Shown here piece after piece: positions 36,568 through 46,001 of a stretch of 64,000 bases of DNA (position 1 is its first letter; the number at the start of each line of letters is the position of its first letter). The DNA is from Gammaproteobacteria bacterium (GTDB lineage Bacteria; Pseudomonadota; Gammaproteobacteria; Pseudomonadales; Azotimanducaceae). The DNA lies in contig JAPOTD010000007.1 of the NCBI GenBank assembly GCA_026709365.1, positions 79,777 through 143,776 of the forward strand, in the 5' to 3' direction. Both the position numbers and the translations under genes were made by a program. The notes under the pieces are model-generated. The model made no database searches. It was given only the letters and a program-made list of their open reading frames with translations, and had not been told where the DNA came from.

Positions 36568-36858
36568 TCAAGGCTCAAGCGCGGCGTCGAGCTTGGCGGT
36601 GAGCCGTTGCAGTTGCGGGGCGGCGGCCTGCGCGGCGTCGTCTTCGGCGAAGTGTCCGTTGGCGATGTTGAGCGCTGCCATGACCGCGATGCGATCCAAG
36701 CTGAGCGCAACGCCCGCCCGCTGCACTTGGCGCATGGCGACGTCCACCCGGCGGGCGGCGGCCTGGAGGGCGTCCAGCTCATCGGCAGCGCAGGTCACGC
36801 GGTAGGTTCGGCCGAGAATGGCCACGTCAACTTTCGTTGTTTGGGTTTTCGGCATCAC
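36568..36858 (-). CDS. zapA: Cell division protein ZapA
   Basis: ZapA bundles FtsZ filaments at mid-cell. The 96-residue protein has VDVAILGRTYRVTCAADE, LQAAARRVDVAMRQV and DRIAVMAALNIANG, all family landmarks, followed by a helical tail. It overlaps the upstream 76-residue gene by 4 bp. I looked for 6S RNA downstream, its usual neighbour, and found no recognisable copy. Confidence 0.92.
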   Translation of the reverse strand: MMPKTQTTKVDVAILGRTYRVTCAADELDALQAAARRVDVAMRQVQRAGVALSLDRIAVMAALNIANGHFAEDDAAQAAAPQLQRLTAKLDAALEP

Positions 36859-37085
36859 TCATCCGTCAGCAACTTCAAGCGGTTGATCATCGCCTCGATG
36901 CGCGACTTCGCCAGCTCGTTCCTGCGCACCAGATCGGCCCGCTCAACGGACCACTTCCGTTGCGCTTGGCGCAACGCCTTGTTCTCCGAGGCGAGCGTCC
37001 GGTTTCGCTCGATGATGCGATCTATCCGATCTTCAAGGGTTTCCCAACTCGCGCTTGCAGCTTCGTCGGCGGTTTGGTCGCTCAT
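36855..37085 (-). CDS. TIGR02449-type small coiled-coil protein
   Basis: The 76-residue protein is predicted to be one long helix with heptads: LEDRIDRIIERNRTLASENK, then LRQAQRKWSVERADLVRRNE and AKSRIEAMINRLKLL. Small proteins of this type precede zapA in many gammaproteobacteria and resemble ZapB, the coiled-coil partner of ZapA. The ATG at 37085 gives MSDQTADEAA; the longer frame upstream crosses a repeat. It overlaps zapA by 4 bp and would be translated with it. Confidence 0.85.
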   Translation of the reverse strand: MSDQTADEAASASWETLEDRIDRIIERNRTLASENKALRQAQRKWSVERADLVRRNELAKSRIEAMINRLKLLTDE

Positions 37086-37128
37086 TGCGGCGAGTGTACC
37101 CCAAGCGCAGCCCATTCGGGCAGCAATT

Positions 37129-37182
37129 GCGCACCCGCCTTGCGGGTGCGGTTGGAGTGCCACTGGCGCGAAAGTCCGCGCT
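37129..37182 (-). repeat. Partial two-hairpin repeat
   Basis: On the minus strand, GGACTTTCGCGCCAGTGGCA is a decayed hairpin 1, followed by GCACCCGCAAGGCGGGTGC, an intact hairpin 2. The upstream box of the family is missing. It lies in the shared divergent control region of the ZapB-like gene and ygfB. Confidence 0.7.
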
Positions 37183-37237
37183 CGTCCCTGCAAAAAAACT
37201 GCTAGCATTGCAGCCTTGCTAGGGATGCGTTCAAGCC

Positions 37238-37759
37238 TTGTCCGATCTCACGGCGCTGGCGGTTCGGGCCAGCCAATTCATTTCGATCTCCGAGCTGCAT
37301 GGCGCGGTCTGCGGCCTTGCGGCGGGCAGCGCCCGGTCCTTGGACGGGGCTGGGGATGGGCGCGACCTGCTGCGCACGCTCATCGACCTGCTCGGCAGCG
37401 ACGCCTTGACCGATGCCGAAAGCGTGGATGAGTTCATGCGCGCCAGCCTCGACGCCCTACATGCCGATGACCTCAGCTTCGCGCCGCTGCTGCCGGATGA
37501 TGATGCGCCCATCGCCGTGCGCGCGCAGGGCATCGCCGAGTGGTGCGGCGCGTTCGCCGCCGGCTATGGCGCGCAGCCTGTTGCGGAGGACGAGCAGAGC
37601 GAGGAGCTGCTGCGCGACTTCATCGCCATCTCCGGCGCCGAAGCCGATGACGAGGACGACGCGACCGCTGAGGCGGCGCTCTCCGAACTCGAGCAGTACG
37701 CCAAGGTGGGGGCGCTGCTGCTGGCCACGGGGGGCGCCACGGCCGATGACGCCGATTAG
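37238..37759 (+). CDS. UPF0149/YgfB family protein
   Basis: The 173-residue acidic protein matches the YgfB/YecA (UPF0149) family: SISELHGAVCGLAAGSA at residues 17-33, FAPLLPDDDAPIAVRAQGIAEWC with the conserved cysteine, and LRDFIAISG. In Pseudomonas, YgfB has been linked to control of beta-lactamase induction; the general role is uncertain. It begins with TTG at 37238 and overlaps pepP by 14 bp. The ygfB-pepP-ubiH order is conserved in gammaproteobacteria. Confidence 0.9.
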   Translation: MSDLTALAVRASQFISISELHGAVCGLAAGSARSLDGAGDGRDLLRTLIDLLGSDALTDAESVDEFMRASLDALHADDLSFAPLLPDDDAPIAVRAQGIAEWCGAFAAGYGAQPVAEDEQSEELLRDFIAISGAEADDEDDATAEAALSELEQYAKVGALLLATGGATADDAD

Positions 37760-39089
37760 CCTTGATGAGCATCGCCGACGGCGCGGCAACCTGCTGCGCG
37801 CGATGGCGCCGGGCGCGGTCGCCATCGTGCCGGGCGCCTTGCCCGCGCGCCGCAACGGCGATGTCGATTATCCGTTTCGCCAGGACAGCGACTTCTGGTA
37901 TCTCACCGGGTTCGGGGAATCCGGCGCGACGCTGGTGCTGCGCCGCGGCAAGGGCGATGACGAGGGCGATGCGGCGATCCTGTTCTGCCAGGAGCGCGAT
38001 GCCAAGGACGAACTCTACAACGGCGAACGTCTCGGTCCGGATCGCGCCGCCGAGGCATTGGGGCTGGATTCAGCCCACCCGGCATCGGCTCTGGACGAAT
38101 GCTTGCCGCCCCTCGTCGGTGCGGCCGACGCCATCTACTGCGCCTTCGGGGAGGAAGCCGCATTCGATCAACGCTTGAGCGGCTGGCTGGCGCAGGCTCG
38201 GGCCCGACGGCTGCATCCCAACGGAGAGGTTCGGGGCCTAAAGCCCCTGCTCCACGAACTGCGCCTGTTCAAGTCCGCCGCCGAGGTTGAGCTGATGCGC
38301 GCCGCCGCCGCCATCACCGTGGAGGGTCATTTGCGCGCCATGCGACATTGCGCGCCGGGTGGCCGGGAGGCCGACCTCGAAGCGGAACTGCTCCATGCCT
38401 TCCTGCGCGGCGGCGCCCGCAGCAGCGCCTATCCCGCCATTGTCGCCAGCGGCGCCAACGCCTGCGTGCTGCATTACCAAGCCAATGCAGCGGCCCTCAA
38501 GGCCGGCGACCTCGTGCTGATCGATGCGGGCTGCGAAGTCGAGCACTACGCCGCCGACCTGACGCGCACCTTTCCCGTCAGCGGTCGTTTCACCCCCGCC
38601 CAAGCTGCGCTGTACGAGATCGTGCAGGAAGCCCAGCAGCAGGCCATTGCCGCTTGCCAACCGGGAGCCGCCTTTGAGGCGGCGGATGAGGCGGCGCTCA
38701 AAGTCATGGTGGCGGGTCTCGAACGGCTCGGCATCGATCCATCGCCCACCGTGAACGGCGTGGCGGCGGATGACGACGATGCGAACGAGGGGGCCAAACG
38801 TCCCGCGCTGTGCCCGCACCGAACCTCGCACTGGCTGGGTTTGGACGTCCACGATTGCGCCGCCGCCCAGTTCGGCGATGAGCCGCGCGCCTTGGCGCCC
38901 GGCATGGCGCTCACGGTGGAGCCGGGCATTTACCTCCCGCCGCACCTTAAGACCGTGGCCGCCAAGTGGCGGGGCATCGGGGTGCGCATTGAGGACGATG
39001 TGCTGATCACCGCCGACGGGCCGGAAGTGCTCACTGAAGGGGCACCCAAGGACATCGCCGAAATCGAACGGATCATGGCCGGTGGCTAA
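37746..39089 (+). CDS. pepP: Xaa-Pro aminopeptidase
   Basis: PepP removes N-terminal residues preceding proline. The 447-residue protein has the N-terminal domain (DVDYPFRQDSDFWYLTGF) and the pita-bread metallopeptidase domain with metal ligands in VLIDAGCEVEHYAADLTRTF, HRTSHWLGLDVHD, TVEPGIYLPP and GVRIEDDVLIT. The ATG at 37746 is inside the end of ygfB; the stop overlaps the next GTG. Placement before ubiH is classical. Confidence 0.95.
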   Translation: MTPISLDEHRRRRGNLLRAMAPGAVAIVPGALPARRNGDVDYPFRQDSDFWYLTGFGESGATLVLRRGKGDDEGDAAILFCQERDAKDELYNGERLGPDRAAEALGLDSAHPASALDECLPPLVGAADAIYCAFGEEAAFDQRLSGWLAQARARRLHPNGEVRGLKPLLHELRLFKSAAEVELMRAAAAITVEGHLRAMRHCAPGGREADLEAELLHAFLRGGARSSAYPAIVASGANACVLHYQANAAALKAGDLVLIDAGCEVEHYAADLTRTFPVSGRFTPAQAALYEIVQEAQQQAIAACQPGAAFEAADEAALKVMVAGLERLGIDPSPTVNGVAADDDDANEGAKRPALCPHRTSHWLGLDVHDCAAAQFGDEPRALAPGMALTVEPGIYLPPHLKTVAAKWRGIGVRIEDDVLITADGPEVLTEGAPKDIAEIERIMAGG

Positions 39090-40278
39090 GGGCTTTCGGG
39101 AGGACTTCGAGGTGGCGGTGGTCGGGGGCGGGCCGGTGGGTGCAGCAACAGCCTTGGGGCTGGCGGATGCCGGAAGGCGCGTGGCGCTGATCGAACAGCA
39201 CCGGCCCCAGGTCAACGTCGGGGCGCTGGGCATGGACTTGCGCACCTTGGCCCTTTCCCCCGCCTCCCAAGCCTTGCTGGCGAACTTGAGCCTGTGGGAC
39301 GGCTTGAAGCCCACGCCCTATGACGCCATGCGGGTCTGGGAGGAGCGCGGCACCGCCGCGATTCGCTTTGCGGCCAGCGATGTGGGCCGTGCCGAGTTGG
39401 GCTGGATGCAGGAGTACGGCCCGCTGGCACAGGCCGCATGGCGGAGGTTGGGCGAGCACCCGAATGCCGAGTTGATCGTTGGGGAGGCCCCTTCGGCGGT
39501 GGCGCCGCAACGGGAAGCGGTGGTCATCGAAGTCGGTGCCCGGCGACTGCGGGCGGCGCTGCTGATTGCCGCCGACGGCGCCCAGTCGCGGGTCCGCGAA
39601 CAACTCGGCGTCAAGGCCCACGCCCGGAACACCGGCCAAACGGCGTTGGTAAGCGTGGTGCGCACCAGCTCGGGCCACAAGGGCACGGCTTGGCAGCGGT
39701 TCCTGCACGACGGCCCCTTGGCCTTGCTGCCCGGCCGCGACGAGCGCACCGCTGCCCTGATCTGGTCCCAGTCCCCGGTGGCCGCCGCACGGCGGCTTGC
39801 CTTGGAGGAGAGCGACTTTTGCGCTGAACTGACGCGCCATTCGGAGGCCTGCCTAGGCGAGATCTGCGCCTTGGACCAGCGGCTGACCTTCCCCCTGTCG
39901 CAGTCCGTGGCCGCTTCCTTCAACCCCCACCCCCGGGTGCTGCTCATCGGCGATGCGGCCCGAACGGTGCATCTGATGGCAGGGCTGGGCCTCAATCTGG
40001 GGTTCGAGGACGTCGAGGGCTTGCTGCGGCGGGCCCAAGACGCCTCGGACCTTGGTGCGCCGGGACTGTGGCGCGCCTTTGCCCGCCGCCGCAAGGCCCG
40101 CGCCCAGGCGATCGTGCGCATGTTGGCCACCCTGCAGGGCTTTTACGGCGTCAAGCAGCCAGCCATTCAGTGGCTGCGCAACGCAGGCGTGCGTTGGGTC
40201 AACGACTTCGCACCCTTCAAGCGGCAGATCATCATCGAGGCTATGGGATTGGGGCCATTGGCCGGGCGTTTGAGCTGA
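39082..40278 (+). CDS. ubiH: UbiH-type FAD monooxygenase of ubiquinone synthesis
   Basis: The 398-residue flavoprotein belongs to the UbiH/UbiI/UbiF group that hydroxylates the ubiquinone ring. It has GGGPVG (15-20), AADGAQSRVREQLG and the family GDAARTVHLMAGLGLNLGFED. Only gene order (pepP-ubiH) favours UbiH over its paralogues. The GTG start at 39082 overlaps the pepP stop by 8 bp. It is a useful internal contrast to the FAD domain of the sterol fusion protein: same fold, different second motif. Confidence 0.88.
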   Translation: MAKGFREDFEVAVVGGGPVGAATALGLADAGRRVALIEQHRPQVNVGALGMDLRTLALSPASQALLANLSLWDGLKPTPYDAMRVWEERGTAAIRFAASDVGRAELGWMQEYGPLAQAAWRRLGEHPNAELIVGEAPSAVAPQREAVVIEVGARRLRAALLIAADGAQSRVREQLGVKAHARNTGQTALVSVVRTSSGHKGTAWQRFLHDGPLALLPGRDERTAALIWSQSPVAAARRLALEESDFCAELTRHSEACLGEICALDQRLTFPLSQSVAASFNPHPRVLLIGDAARTVHLMAGLGLNLGFEDVEGLLRRAQDASDLGAPGLWRAFARRRKARAQAIVRMLATLQGFYGVKQPAIQWLRNAGVRWVNDFAPFKRQIIIEAMGLGPLAGRLS

Positions 40279-40281
40279 TCG

Positions 40282-41364
40282 ATGTCTGATTCCCACCGAA
40301 AGACCGCACTCCACGACGCCTGCCTCGCCGCTGGCGCGAAAATGGCGCCCTTCGCTGGCTGGTCGCTGCCGCTGCACTTCGGCTCGCAAATCGCGGAGCA
40401 TCGGGCGGTTCGGGCTGCGGCAGGCCTCTTCGACGTCTCGCACATGGCCGTCTTTGACGTGGACGGGCCGGGCGCGCTGCCGCTGCTGCGGCGGGTGCTG
40501 GCGGGTGACGCCGCGCGTTTGACGAACGAAGGCCAAGCGCTCTACACCCTGATGCTCAACGAGTCCGCCGGCATCATTGACGACTTGCTCGCCTACCGCC
40601 ACGGGGACGGCTACCGACTGGTGGCCAACGCCGCCAATCGGCAGGCCGTTGGCGGTTGGCTCAAGGACCAGCGGCGATCAGCCGTGACCGTGACGGAACG
40701 GGACTTGGCCATGCTCGCCCTGCAAGGCCCCAAGGCGCTTGCGTTGTTCGAGGACGTCCATGGCGCGGGCGCTGATCGTCTCAAGCCCTTCCACGCCATG
40801 GCGCTTGGCGACTGGATGGTGGCCCGCACCGGCTACACGGGGGAGGCGGGGCTGGAGATCATCTTGCCGAACGCCGATGCGCCCGGGCTTTGGTCGTGCT
40901 TGATCGCCGCTGGCGCGGCGCCGGCCGGGCTCGGCGCTCGGGATACCTTGCGCCTGGAAGCCGGCCTGAAGCTGCACGGCCAGGACATGGGCGCGGACAC
41001 CACGCCCTTGGAAGCCGGCCTGCAGTGGACCGTACACAGGCAACCCGAGGAACGGCCCTTCATCGGCCGGGAGGCGCTGGCCGCGCAAGCCGCCGAAGGC
41101 GCCGGAAACCGGATTTTCGGGCTTCTCCTTCAGGGCCGGGGCGTGCTGCGCGGCGGGCAGCGGGTTTTCACCGCCGCAGGGGAGGGCGTGATCACGAGCG
41201 GTATTTTTTCCCCCACCTTGGGTTACAGTATCGCGTTCGCGCGGCTGCCCTCGAACGCCGCCGGCGCCATGGAGGTGCTGATTCGCGGCAAGCGGCAGCA
41301 AGCCCGCTTGGTGCGGCCGCCGTTCGTGCGCGGGGGACGCCCCGCATTCCAGGAGCTAAACTAG
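40282..41364 (+). CDS. gcvT: Glycine cleavage system T protein (aminomethyltransferase)
   Basis: GcvT moves the methylene group from lipoyl-bound aminomethyl to tetrahydrofolate and releases ammonia. The 360-residue protein has MAPFAGWSLPLHFGSQIAEH, AGLFDVSHMAVFDVDG, the GYTGEAGLEIILP loop and GARDTLRLEAGLKLHGQDM, all typical. It begins 3 bp after ubiH and leads gcvT-gcvH-gcvPA-gcvPB. No glycine riboswitch is possible in the tiny gap before it. Confidence 0.96.
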   Translation: MSDSHRKTALHDACLAAGAKMAPFAGWSLPLHFGSQIAEHRAVRAAAGLFDVSHMAVFDVDGPGALPLLRRVLAGDAARLTNEGQALYTLMLNESAGIIDDLLAYRHGDGYRLVANAANRQAVGGWLKDQRRSAVTVTERDLAMLALQGPKALALFEDVHGAGADRLKPFHAMALGDWMVARTGYTGEAGLEIILPNADAPGLWSCLIAAGAAPAGLGARDTLRLEAGLKLHGQDMGADTTPLEAGLQWTVHRQPEERPFIGREALAAQAAEGAGNRIFGLLLQGRGVLRGGQRVFTAAGEGVITSGIFSPTLGYSIAFARLPSNAAGAMEVLIRGKRQQARLVRPPFVRGGRPAFQELN

Positions 41365-41376
41365 GAATTCAGGCCC

Positions 41377-41769
41377 ATGAGCAACACACCGGACGATCTG
41401 CGCTACGCAAGCACCCACGAATGGGCGCGCCTTGATGACGACGGCATCGTGGTCGGCATCAGCGACTACGCGCAGGATGCCTTGGGCGACGTGGTTTACG
41501 TCGAGTTGCCGGAGGTGGGGCAGGAGGTGCAAGCCGGGGAGGAGATCGCCGTGGTCGAATCCGTCAAGGCGGCATCGGACATCTACGCCCCGGTCGGCGG
41601 CGTCGTGGAGGCCGTCAACGAGGCCCTCGACGACGGCCCGGAGACCGTCAATCAGGATCCCTACGGCAACGGCTGGTTCTTCCGCATTGCCCCAAACGAC
41701 GAAAGCCAGCTTGAGGAGCTGCTGAACGCCGAGGCCTATGCGGAGCAGTGCGCGGCGGAACAGGAATAG
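41377..41769 (+). CDS. gcvH: Glycine cleavage system H protein
   Basis: GcvH is the lipoylated carrier that shuttles the aminomethyl group between P, T and L proteins. The 130-residue protein has the lipoyl attachment Lys64 in [15 protein letters not shown], with the preceding [19 protein letters not shown] and the later [20 protein letters not shown]. It is 12 bp downstream of gcvT. Confidence 0.97.
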   Translation: MSNTPDDLRYASTHEWARLDDDGIVVGISDYAQDALGDVVYVELPEVGQEVQAGEEIAVVESVKAASDIYAPVGGVVEAVNEALDDGPETVNQDPYGNGWFFRIAPNDESQLEELLNAEAYAEQCAAEQE

Positions 41770-41803
41770 AGCTCCGCACCGAATCCATTTGCCGAGGTTC
41801 CCG

Positions 41804-43213
41804 ATGCCGTTCATTCCCCACACGCCGGCCGACGAGCAGGCCATGCTTGAGCAAATCGGCGTGGATTCAATCGCCGCGCTCTTTGCGGAGATACCGGCCG
41901 AATTGCGGGTGGACGGGCCGCCCCCGTTGGTGCCCGGCGCCGGGCGGGATTCCTGGAACGAGGGTGCCCTGCCCCCGGCAGCGTCCGGCGAGGCGATGAG
42001 CGAAATGGCCATGCTGCGCTGGATGGGGGAGCGGGCCGAGCGGGATGCGGGCCTGGCCTGCTTTGCCGGCGCGGGCTGCTACGACCACCATGTGCCGGCG
42101 GCGGTTTGGGACATCGCCGGTCGCGGCGAGTTCATGACCGCCTACACCCCCTACCAAGCCGAAGCCAGCCAAGGCACCCTGCAGCTGGTCTTCGAATATC
42201 AGACGATGATGTGCGAACTGACCGCCATGGACGCCTCCAACGCCAGCGTTTATGACGGCGCCTCCGGCCTTGCGGAGGCGATCCTGATGGCAGTGCGCAA
42301 GGTGGCCCGCAAAACGGGCCCGCGACGGGTGCTGATGGCCGAGACCCTGCATCCCCACTACCGGGACGCGGCCCGCAACATCGTCGCCAACCAAGGGGTC
42401 GAGATCGAGACGCTGCCGATGGCCCAGGGCCGCTGCGACCTGCGCCGCCTGCCGGACGACGGGGCAGTTGCGGCGGTGGTGCTGCAGCAGCCCAACTTTT
42501 TCGGCCTGCTCGAGGACGCCGACCGCCTTACCGATTGGGCCAAGGGCCAAGGTGCTGCCGTAATCGGCGTGGTCAACCCGCTCACCTTGGCGGTGCTGAA
42601 GCCGCCCGGCCAGTGGGGCGACGCCGGTGCCGACATCGCCTGCGGAGACGGCCAGCCATTGGGCGCGCCGATGAGCTCCGGAGGCCCCTCGTTCGGCTTC
42701 ATCTGCGCCAAGTCCGCGTTCACCAGACAACTGCCCGGCCGCATCATCGGCCAGACCGAGGATGCCAGCGGCCGCATCGGCTACAGCCTCACCTTGCAGG
42801 CCCGGGAACAGCATATTCGGCGTGGCAAGGCCACCTCCAACATTTGCACCAACCAAGGCCTGCTGGTGACCGCAGGGGCGGTCCACATGGCGCTGATGGG
42901 ATCCAAGGGGCTGGCGGCGGCGGCCTGCGCCAGCCGCGCCAACACGCTGCGGCTGGTCGAGCGGCTCTGCGCCATCGAAGGCGTGCGCCCGCTGTTCCCC
43001 GGCCCCTTCTTCCACGAATGCGCCTTGGCACTGCCCAAACCCGCCGGGGAGGTGCTCGACGCCTTGCTCGATCACGGCATTCTCGGCGGGGTTTCGCTCG
43101 CCAGGCACTTCCCGGCGCTCGGCGACGCGCTGCTGGTCTGCGCCACCGAGAAGCGCAGCGCCGAGGAGATCGACGCCTACGGCCAAGCGCTTGCCGCAGT
43201 GATCGCGGAATAG
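41804..43213 (+). CDS. gcvPA: Glycine dehydrogenase (decarboxylating) subunit 1
   Basis: This is the N-terminal half of the split P protein. The 469-residue sequence includes [54 protein letters not shown] and the [20 protein letters not shown] region. With subunit 2 it decarboxylates glycine and loads the amino-methyl group on GcvH. The ATG at 41804 follows GAGGTTCC. A split P protein is common in bacteria of this type, whereas E. coli has one fused gcvP. Confidence 0.96.
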   Translation: MPFIPHTPADEQAMLEQIGVDSIAALFAEIPAELRVDGPPPLVPGAGRDSWNEGALPPAASGEAMSEMAMLRWMGERAERDAGLACFAGAGCYDHHVPAAVWDIAGRGEFMTAYTPYQAEASQGTLQLVFEYQTMMCELTAMDASNASVYDGASGLAEAILMAVRKVARKTGPRRVLMAETLHPHYRDAARNIVANQGVEIETLPMAQGRCDLRRLPDDGAVAAVVLQQPNFFGLLEDADRLTDWAKGQGAAVIGVVNPLTLAVLKPPGQWGDAGADIACGDGQPLGAPMSSGGPSFGFICAKSAFTRQLPGRIIGQTEDASGRIGYSLTLQAREQHIRRGKATSNICTNQGLLVTAGAVHMALMGSKGLAAAACASRANTLRLVERLCAIEGVRPLFPGPFFHECALALPKPAGEVLDALLDHGILGGVSLARHFPALGDALLVCATEKRSAEEIDAYGQALAAVIAE

Positions 43214-43295
43214 GGCCCCCCGTGAGTCAGCGTTTGCGCCCGGCGAACCCACGACCGTTGATCGGCGGCATCGACCCGTATGCGGAGCCCTTCCA

Positions 43296-44753
43296 ATGAG
43301 CACCATCTTCGACCTCAGCCAACCTGGCCGCAACGCGGCTGCGCAGTGCGCGCGCTCGGATGGCGCAGCCTTGGCGGGGCTGCCCGAGGCCGCGCTGCGA
43401 ACCGCTCCGCCGGCGTTGCCGGAGGTGTCCGAACTGCAGGCCGTGCGCCACTACACGAACTTGTCGGCCAAGAACTTTGCCATCGATCGCCAGTTCTATC
43501 CCTTGGGCTCCTGCACCATGAAGTACAACCCAAGGGGCGCCCACCGGGCGGCCAGCCTGCCCGGCTTTCTGGACCGGCATCCGCTGGCGCCGGAGCGGGC
43601 CAGCCAAGGCTTCATGGGCTGCCTGTTCGCTTTGCAGGAGCTGCTCAAGGAAGTCACCGGCATGGCGGCGGTGTCGCTGACGCCCATGGCCGGCGCCCAG
43701 GGCGAGTTCGCCGGGGTGGCCATGATTCGGGCCTACCATCGCGCCCGAGGCGATCTTGAACGCCGCGAAATCCTGACCCCGGATGCCGCCCACGGCACCA
43801 ATCCGGCCACCGCGGTGATGTGCGGCTACACCGTGCGGGAAGTGGCGGTGGACGGCAACGGCGACGTGGACCTCGACGCCTTGAAGGCTGCGGTCGGCCC
43901 GCAGACCGCCGGCCTGATGATGACCAACCCTTCGACCTGCGGCGTCTTTGAACGGCAAGCCGTGCAGATCGCCCAAGTGGTGCATGACGCCGGTGGCCTG
44001 CTCTACTACGACGGCGCCAACTTGAACGCCATCCTCGGCAAGGTGCGCCCCGCCGACATGGGCTTCGACGTGCTGCACCTGAACCTGCACAAGACCTTCG
44101 CCACCCCCCACGGCGGCGGTGGCCCAGGCGCCGGGCCGGTGGGCGTCGGCGAGCGGCTGCTGCCGCACCTGCCAGTGCCGTTCGTGGCGCGGGGTGAAGA
44201 CGGCTACCGCTGGCTCACCGAGGATGACGTGCCCGGCACCATCGGCAGGCTCTCCGCCTTCGCCGGCAACGCGGGCATCCTGTTGCGAGCCTTGGCCTAC
44301 GCCCTGATGCTGGGCCGCGCCGGCATGGATCGGGTCAGCGACTTCGCCGTGCTCAACGCCGCCTACTTGGCGGCGCGGCTCAAGGCCGCAGGGTTTGAAC
44401 TCGCCTATCCCAACCGCGCCGCCACCCATGAGTTCATCCTGACCCTAGCCGCCGAAGCCAAGGCCCACGGCGTCAGCGCCATGGACGTCGCCAAGCGCCT
44501 GCTCGACTTCGGCGTCCACGCCCCCACCACCTACTTCCCGCTGCTGGTGCCGGAGTGCTTCCTGATCGAGCCCACCGAAACCGAGTGCCGCGAGGAGCTC
44601 GACCGCTTCGTTGAGGCCATGGCCACCATCGCCGAGGAGGCGCAGCGGGATCCGGAGCACCTCAGAACCGCGCCGCACAGCCTGCCCGTGGGACGGCTTG
44701 ACGACGTAAAGGCGGCGCGGAACCTGAAGCTGCGCTGGACGCCGCCGGGTTGA
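43296..44753 (+). CDS. gcvPB: Glycine dehydrogenase (decarboxylating) subunit 2
   Basis: This is the C-terminal, pyridoxal-phosphate-binding half of the P protein. The 485-residue protein has [14 protein letters not shown], the [11 protein letters not shown] stretch and the PLP lysine Lys266 in [15 protein letters not shown]. It closes the gcv operon, 82 bp after gcvPA. The accessory zone begins directly downstream with a gene fragment. Confidence 0.96.
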   Translation: MSTIFDLSQPGRNAAAQCARSDGAALAGLPEAALRTAPPALPEVSELQAVRHYTNLSAKNFAIDRQFYPLGSCTMKYNPRGAHRAASLPGFLDRHPLAPERASQGFMGCLFALQELLKEVTGMAAVSLTPMAGAQGEFAGVAMIRAYHRARGDLERREILTPDAAHGTNPATAVMCGYTVREVAVDGNGDVDLDALKAAVGPQTAGLMMTNPSTCGVFERQAVQIAQVVHDAGGLLYYDGANLNAILGKVRPADMGFDVLHLNLHKTFATPHGGGGPGAGPVGVGERLLPHLPVPFVARGEDGYRWLTEDDVPGTIGRLSAFAGNAGILLRALAYALMLGRAGMDRVSDFAVLNAAYLAARLKAAGFELAYPNRAATHEFILTLAAEAKAHGVSAMDVAKRLLDFGVHAPTTYFPLLVPECFLIEPTETECREELDRFVEAMATIAEEAQRDPEHLRTAPHSLPVGRLDDVKAARNLKLRWTPPG

Positions 44754-44847
44754 AGCAAGGCAAGGCGTCGAATGGGAGAGCGTGACGCACCGAATACTCA
44801 GCAACGACGCCAGCGAGTTTGGGCTGAGGCTGCGGAAGCAGCTCTGA

Positions 44848-45051
44848 GCAGCCCTGCAAACGGAACATCCCGCTCGAATTGCGGTTGCCATGGCTTGGGT
44901 ACTGGCCAATCCGGTTGTCGCCGCGCCCATCGTCGGCGTCACCAAGAAGAGTCATCTAGATAAGGCGTTGGCGGCGCTTGAGGTTGAGTTGACCGCTGAA
45001 GAGAAGCAGCGGCTGGAGGAGGTTTACACTCCTCTGGCCAACTTGTTCTGA
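44848..45051 (+). pseudogene. C-terminal remnant of an aldo/keto reductase
   Basis: The frame encodes about 67 residues ending in VAMAWVLANPVVAAPIVGVT, KKSHLDKALAALEVELTAEE and KQRLEEVYTPLANLF, the last two helices of an aldo/keto reductase. A stop codon at 44845-44847 and unrelated sequence upstream show that the catalytic barrel is lost. It lies between gcvPB and the FitAB pair and marks a deletion or insertion boundary. Confidence 0.8.
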
Positions 45052-45112
45052 TTTGCTGTGGGCGTAGGGAGCATCTCGATATTGATGCGGTCGAGAGCCT
45101 TCGCAGTTCCGC

Positions 45113-45535
45113 TCATTCCGCAGCCCACGGATTGATCAGTTCGACCTCCATGACCTCAAAGTGGCTTACGTTTCGCGTTGCGACCGCTAGCCCGCGTGAG
45201 TGTGCGATGGCGGCAATCTGACAGTCAATGGGTTCGACATGGCGACCCGCCGAACGGCGCATCGCTGCAAGATCACCATAGACGTGTGCCGCTGCCCGAT
45301 CAAAGGATAAAACGCGGTCTCTGAAGGCTTCGTGCAGCATCCCCTCAATGTTCGAGATCAGCATCTCGCGGCGGCGCCCTTTCGGCAGTATTGCAGTGCC
45401 GTAGCGAAGCTCGGCCTCGCTCACGGTCGAAAAGAAAAGGCTCGTTGAGGGTTTACCAGCCACCCAGGCTTCGACATTGGGATCCGGCGCCGGACGCATC
45501 AGTTCGGACACGACATTCGTGTCAAGTAGTATCAC
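45113..45535 (-). CDS. PIN-domain toxin of the FitB/VapC type
   Basis: The 140-residue protein is a PIN-domain ribonuclease toxin. Acidic residues are at Asp5 (MILLDTNVVSELM), Glu42 (SEAELRYG) and Asp104 (EPIDCQIAAIA); the usual fourth acid near TRNVSHF is replaced by His125. VapC/FitB toxins cleave specific RNAs such as tRNAs when freed from the antitoxin. It lies 14 bp downstream of the ribbon-helix-helix antitoxin gene, forming a complete pair. Confidence 0.9.
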   Translation of the reverse strand: MILLDTNVVSELMRPAPDPNVEAWVAGKPSTSLFFSTVSEAELRYGTAILPKGRRREMLISNIEGMLHEAFRDRVLSFDRAAAHVYGDLAAMRRSAGRHVEPIDCQIAAIAHSRGLAVATRNVSHFEVMEVELINPWAAE

Positions 45536-45549
45536 TTCGCATTCCAGCT

Positions 45550-45792
45550 TCAGTCGAATAACGGTGGCTCGCGTGAGCTGTCTCGGGCAGGCAACTTCAG
45601 GTCCACGCCGTTCGTAGGCCCGAAATACGATCGGATAATGCTCGCGAGGTCGCGCATCTCGGGCTGGATGCTGACCGCATCGCCCAAGATCACGCGGGCT
45701 TCCTCTTCCATCGAGCGGCCATTTCCAGACGCGCGCACTCGCAGCCGGGTTTTGATCTCATCGTTGAGATTGCGAATTGTGATGCTCGCCAT
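45550..45792 (-). CDS. FitA-like ribbon-helix-helix antitoxin
   Basis: The 80-residue protein starts MASITIRNLNDEIKTRLRVR, with RSMEEEARVILGDAV next, the FitA/Arc-type DNA-binding strand and helices. The C-terminal tail would wrap the toxin. FitA-type proteins repress their own promoter. The ATG at 45792 is used; the upstream in-frame ATG would enter the promoter region. A perfect 15-bp palindrome overlaps the likely -35 box upstream. Confidence 0.88.
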   Translation of the reverse strand: MASITIRNLNDEIKTRLRVRASGNGRSMEEEARVILGDAVSIQPEMRDLASIIRSYFGPTNGVDLKLPARDSSREPPLFD

Positions 45793-45824
45793 TGACAATT
45801 TCCTCACACGGGTCACCGGCATTG

Positions 45825-45853
45825 AATGTACTTGGGGATTGCAATGCAATCAA
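45825..45853 (-). promoter_or_regulatory. Promoter and probable operator of the fitAB-like pair
   Basis: On the minus strand TTGATT (45853-45848) and TACATT (45830-45825) are 17 bp apart. The perfect palindrome GATTGCATTGCAATC (45837-45851) overlaps the -35 box, as expected of an autoregulatory antitoxin site. Confidence 0.6.
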
Positions 45854-45884
45854 GCCAGTTGCGGGCTGGCTGAAGCTGGCGTTC

Positions 45885-45961
45885 CCCCCGCAGCGGGGCG
45901 TCCCGCCCTCGGACGGCGCGAAGCGCCGTTGCCCCTTGGATGCCCGCCTTGTAGCGGGGCC
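45885..45961. repeat. GC-rich hairpin cluster related to the GAGGGCG family
   Basis: This stretch upstream of the fitAB promoter contains CCCCGC/GCGGGG pairs, a GCGTCCCGCCCTC match to the MITE interior and GACGGCGCGAAGCGCCGTT, itself a hairpin. It is probably a decayed repeat element. No gene is present between 45854 and 46001. Confidence 0.5.
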
Positions 45962-46001
45962 CATTTATAATTTTCCTGCTTATCTGGGTCGTAGCCGCGA
46001 A

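Noticed and set aside
36463..37431. 322-codon plus-strand open frame across zapA
   Set aside because: It is antisense to zapA and the ZapB-like gene and shows no domain.
40279..40281. Glycine riboswitch before the gcv operon
   Set aside because: Only 3 bp separate ubiH from gcvT, so no leader RNA can exist there.
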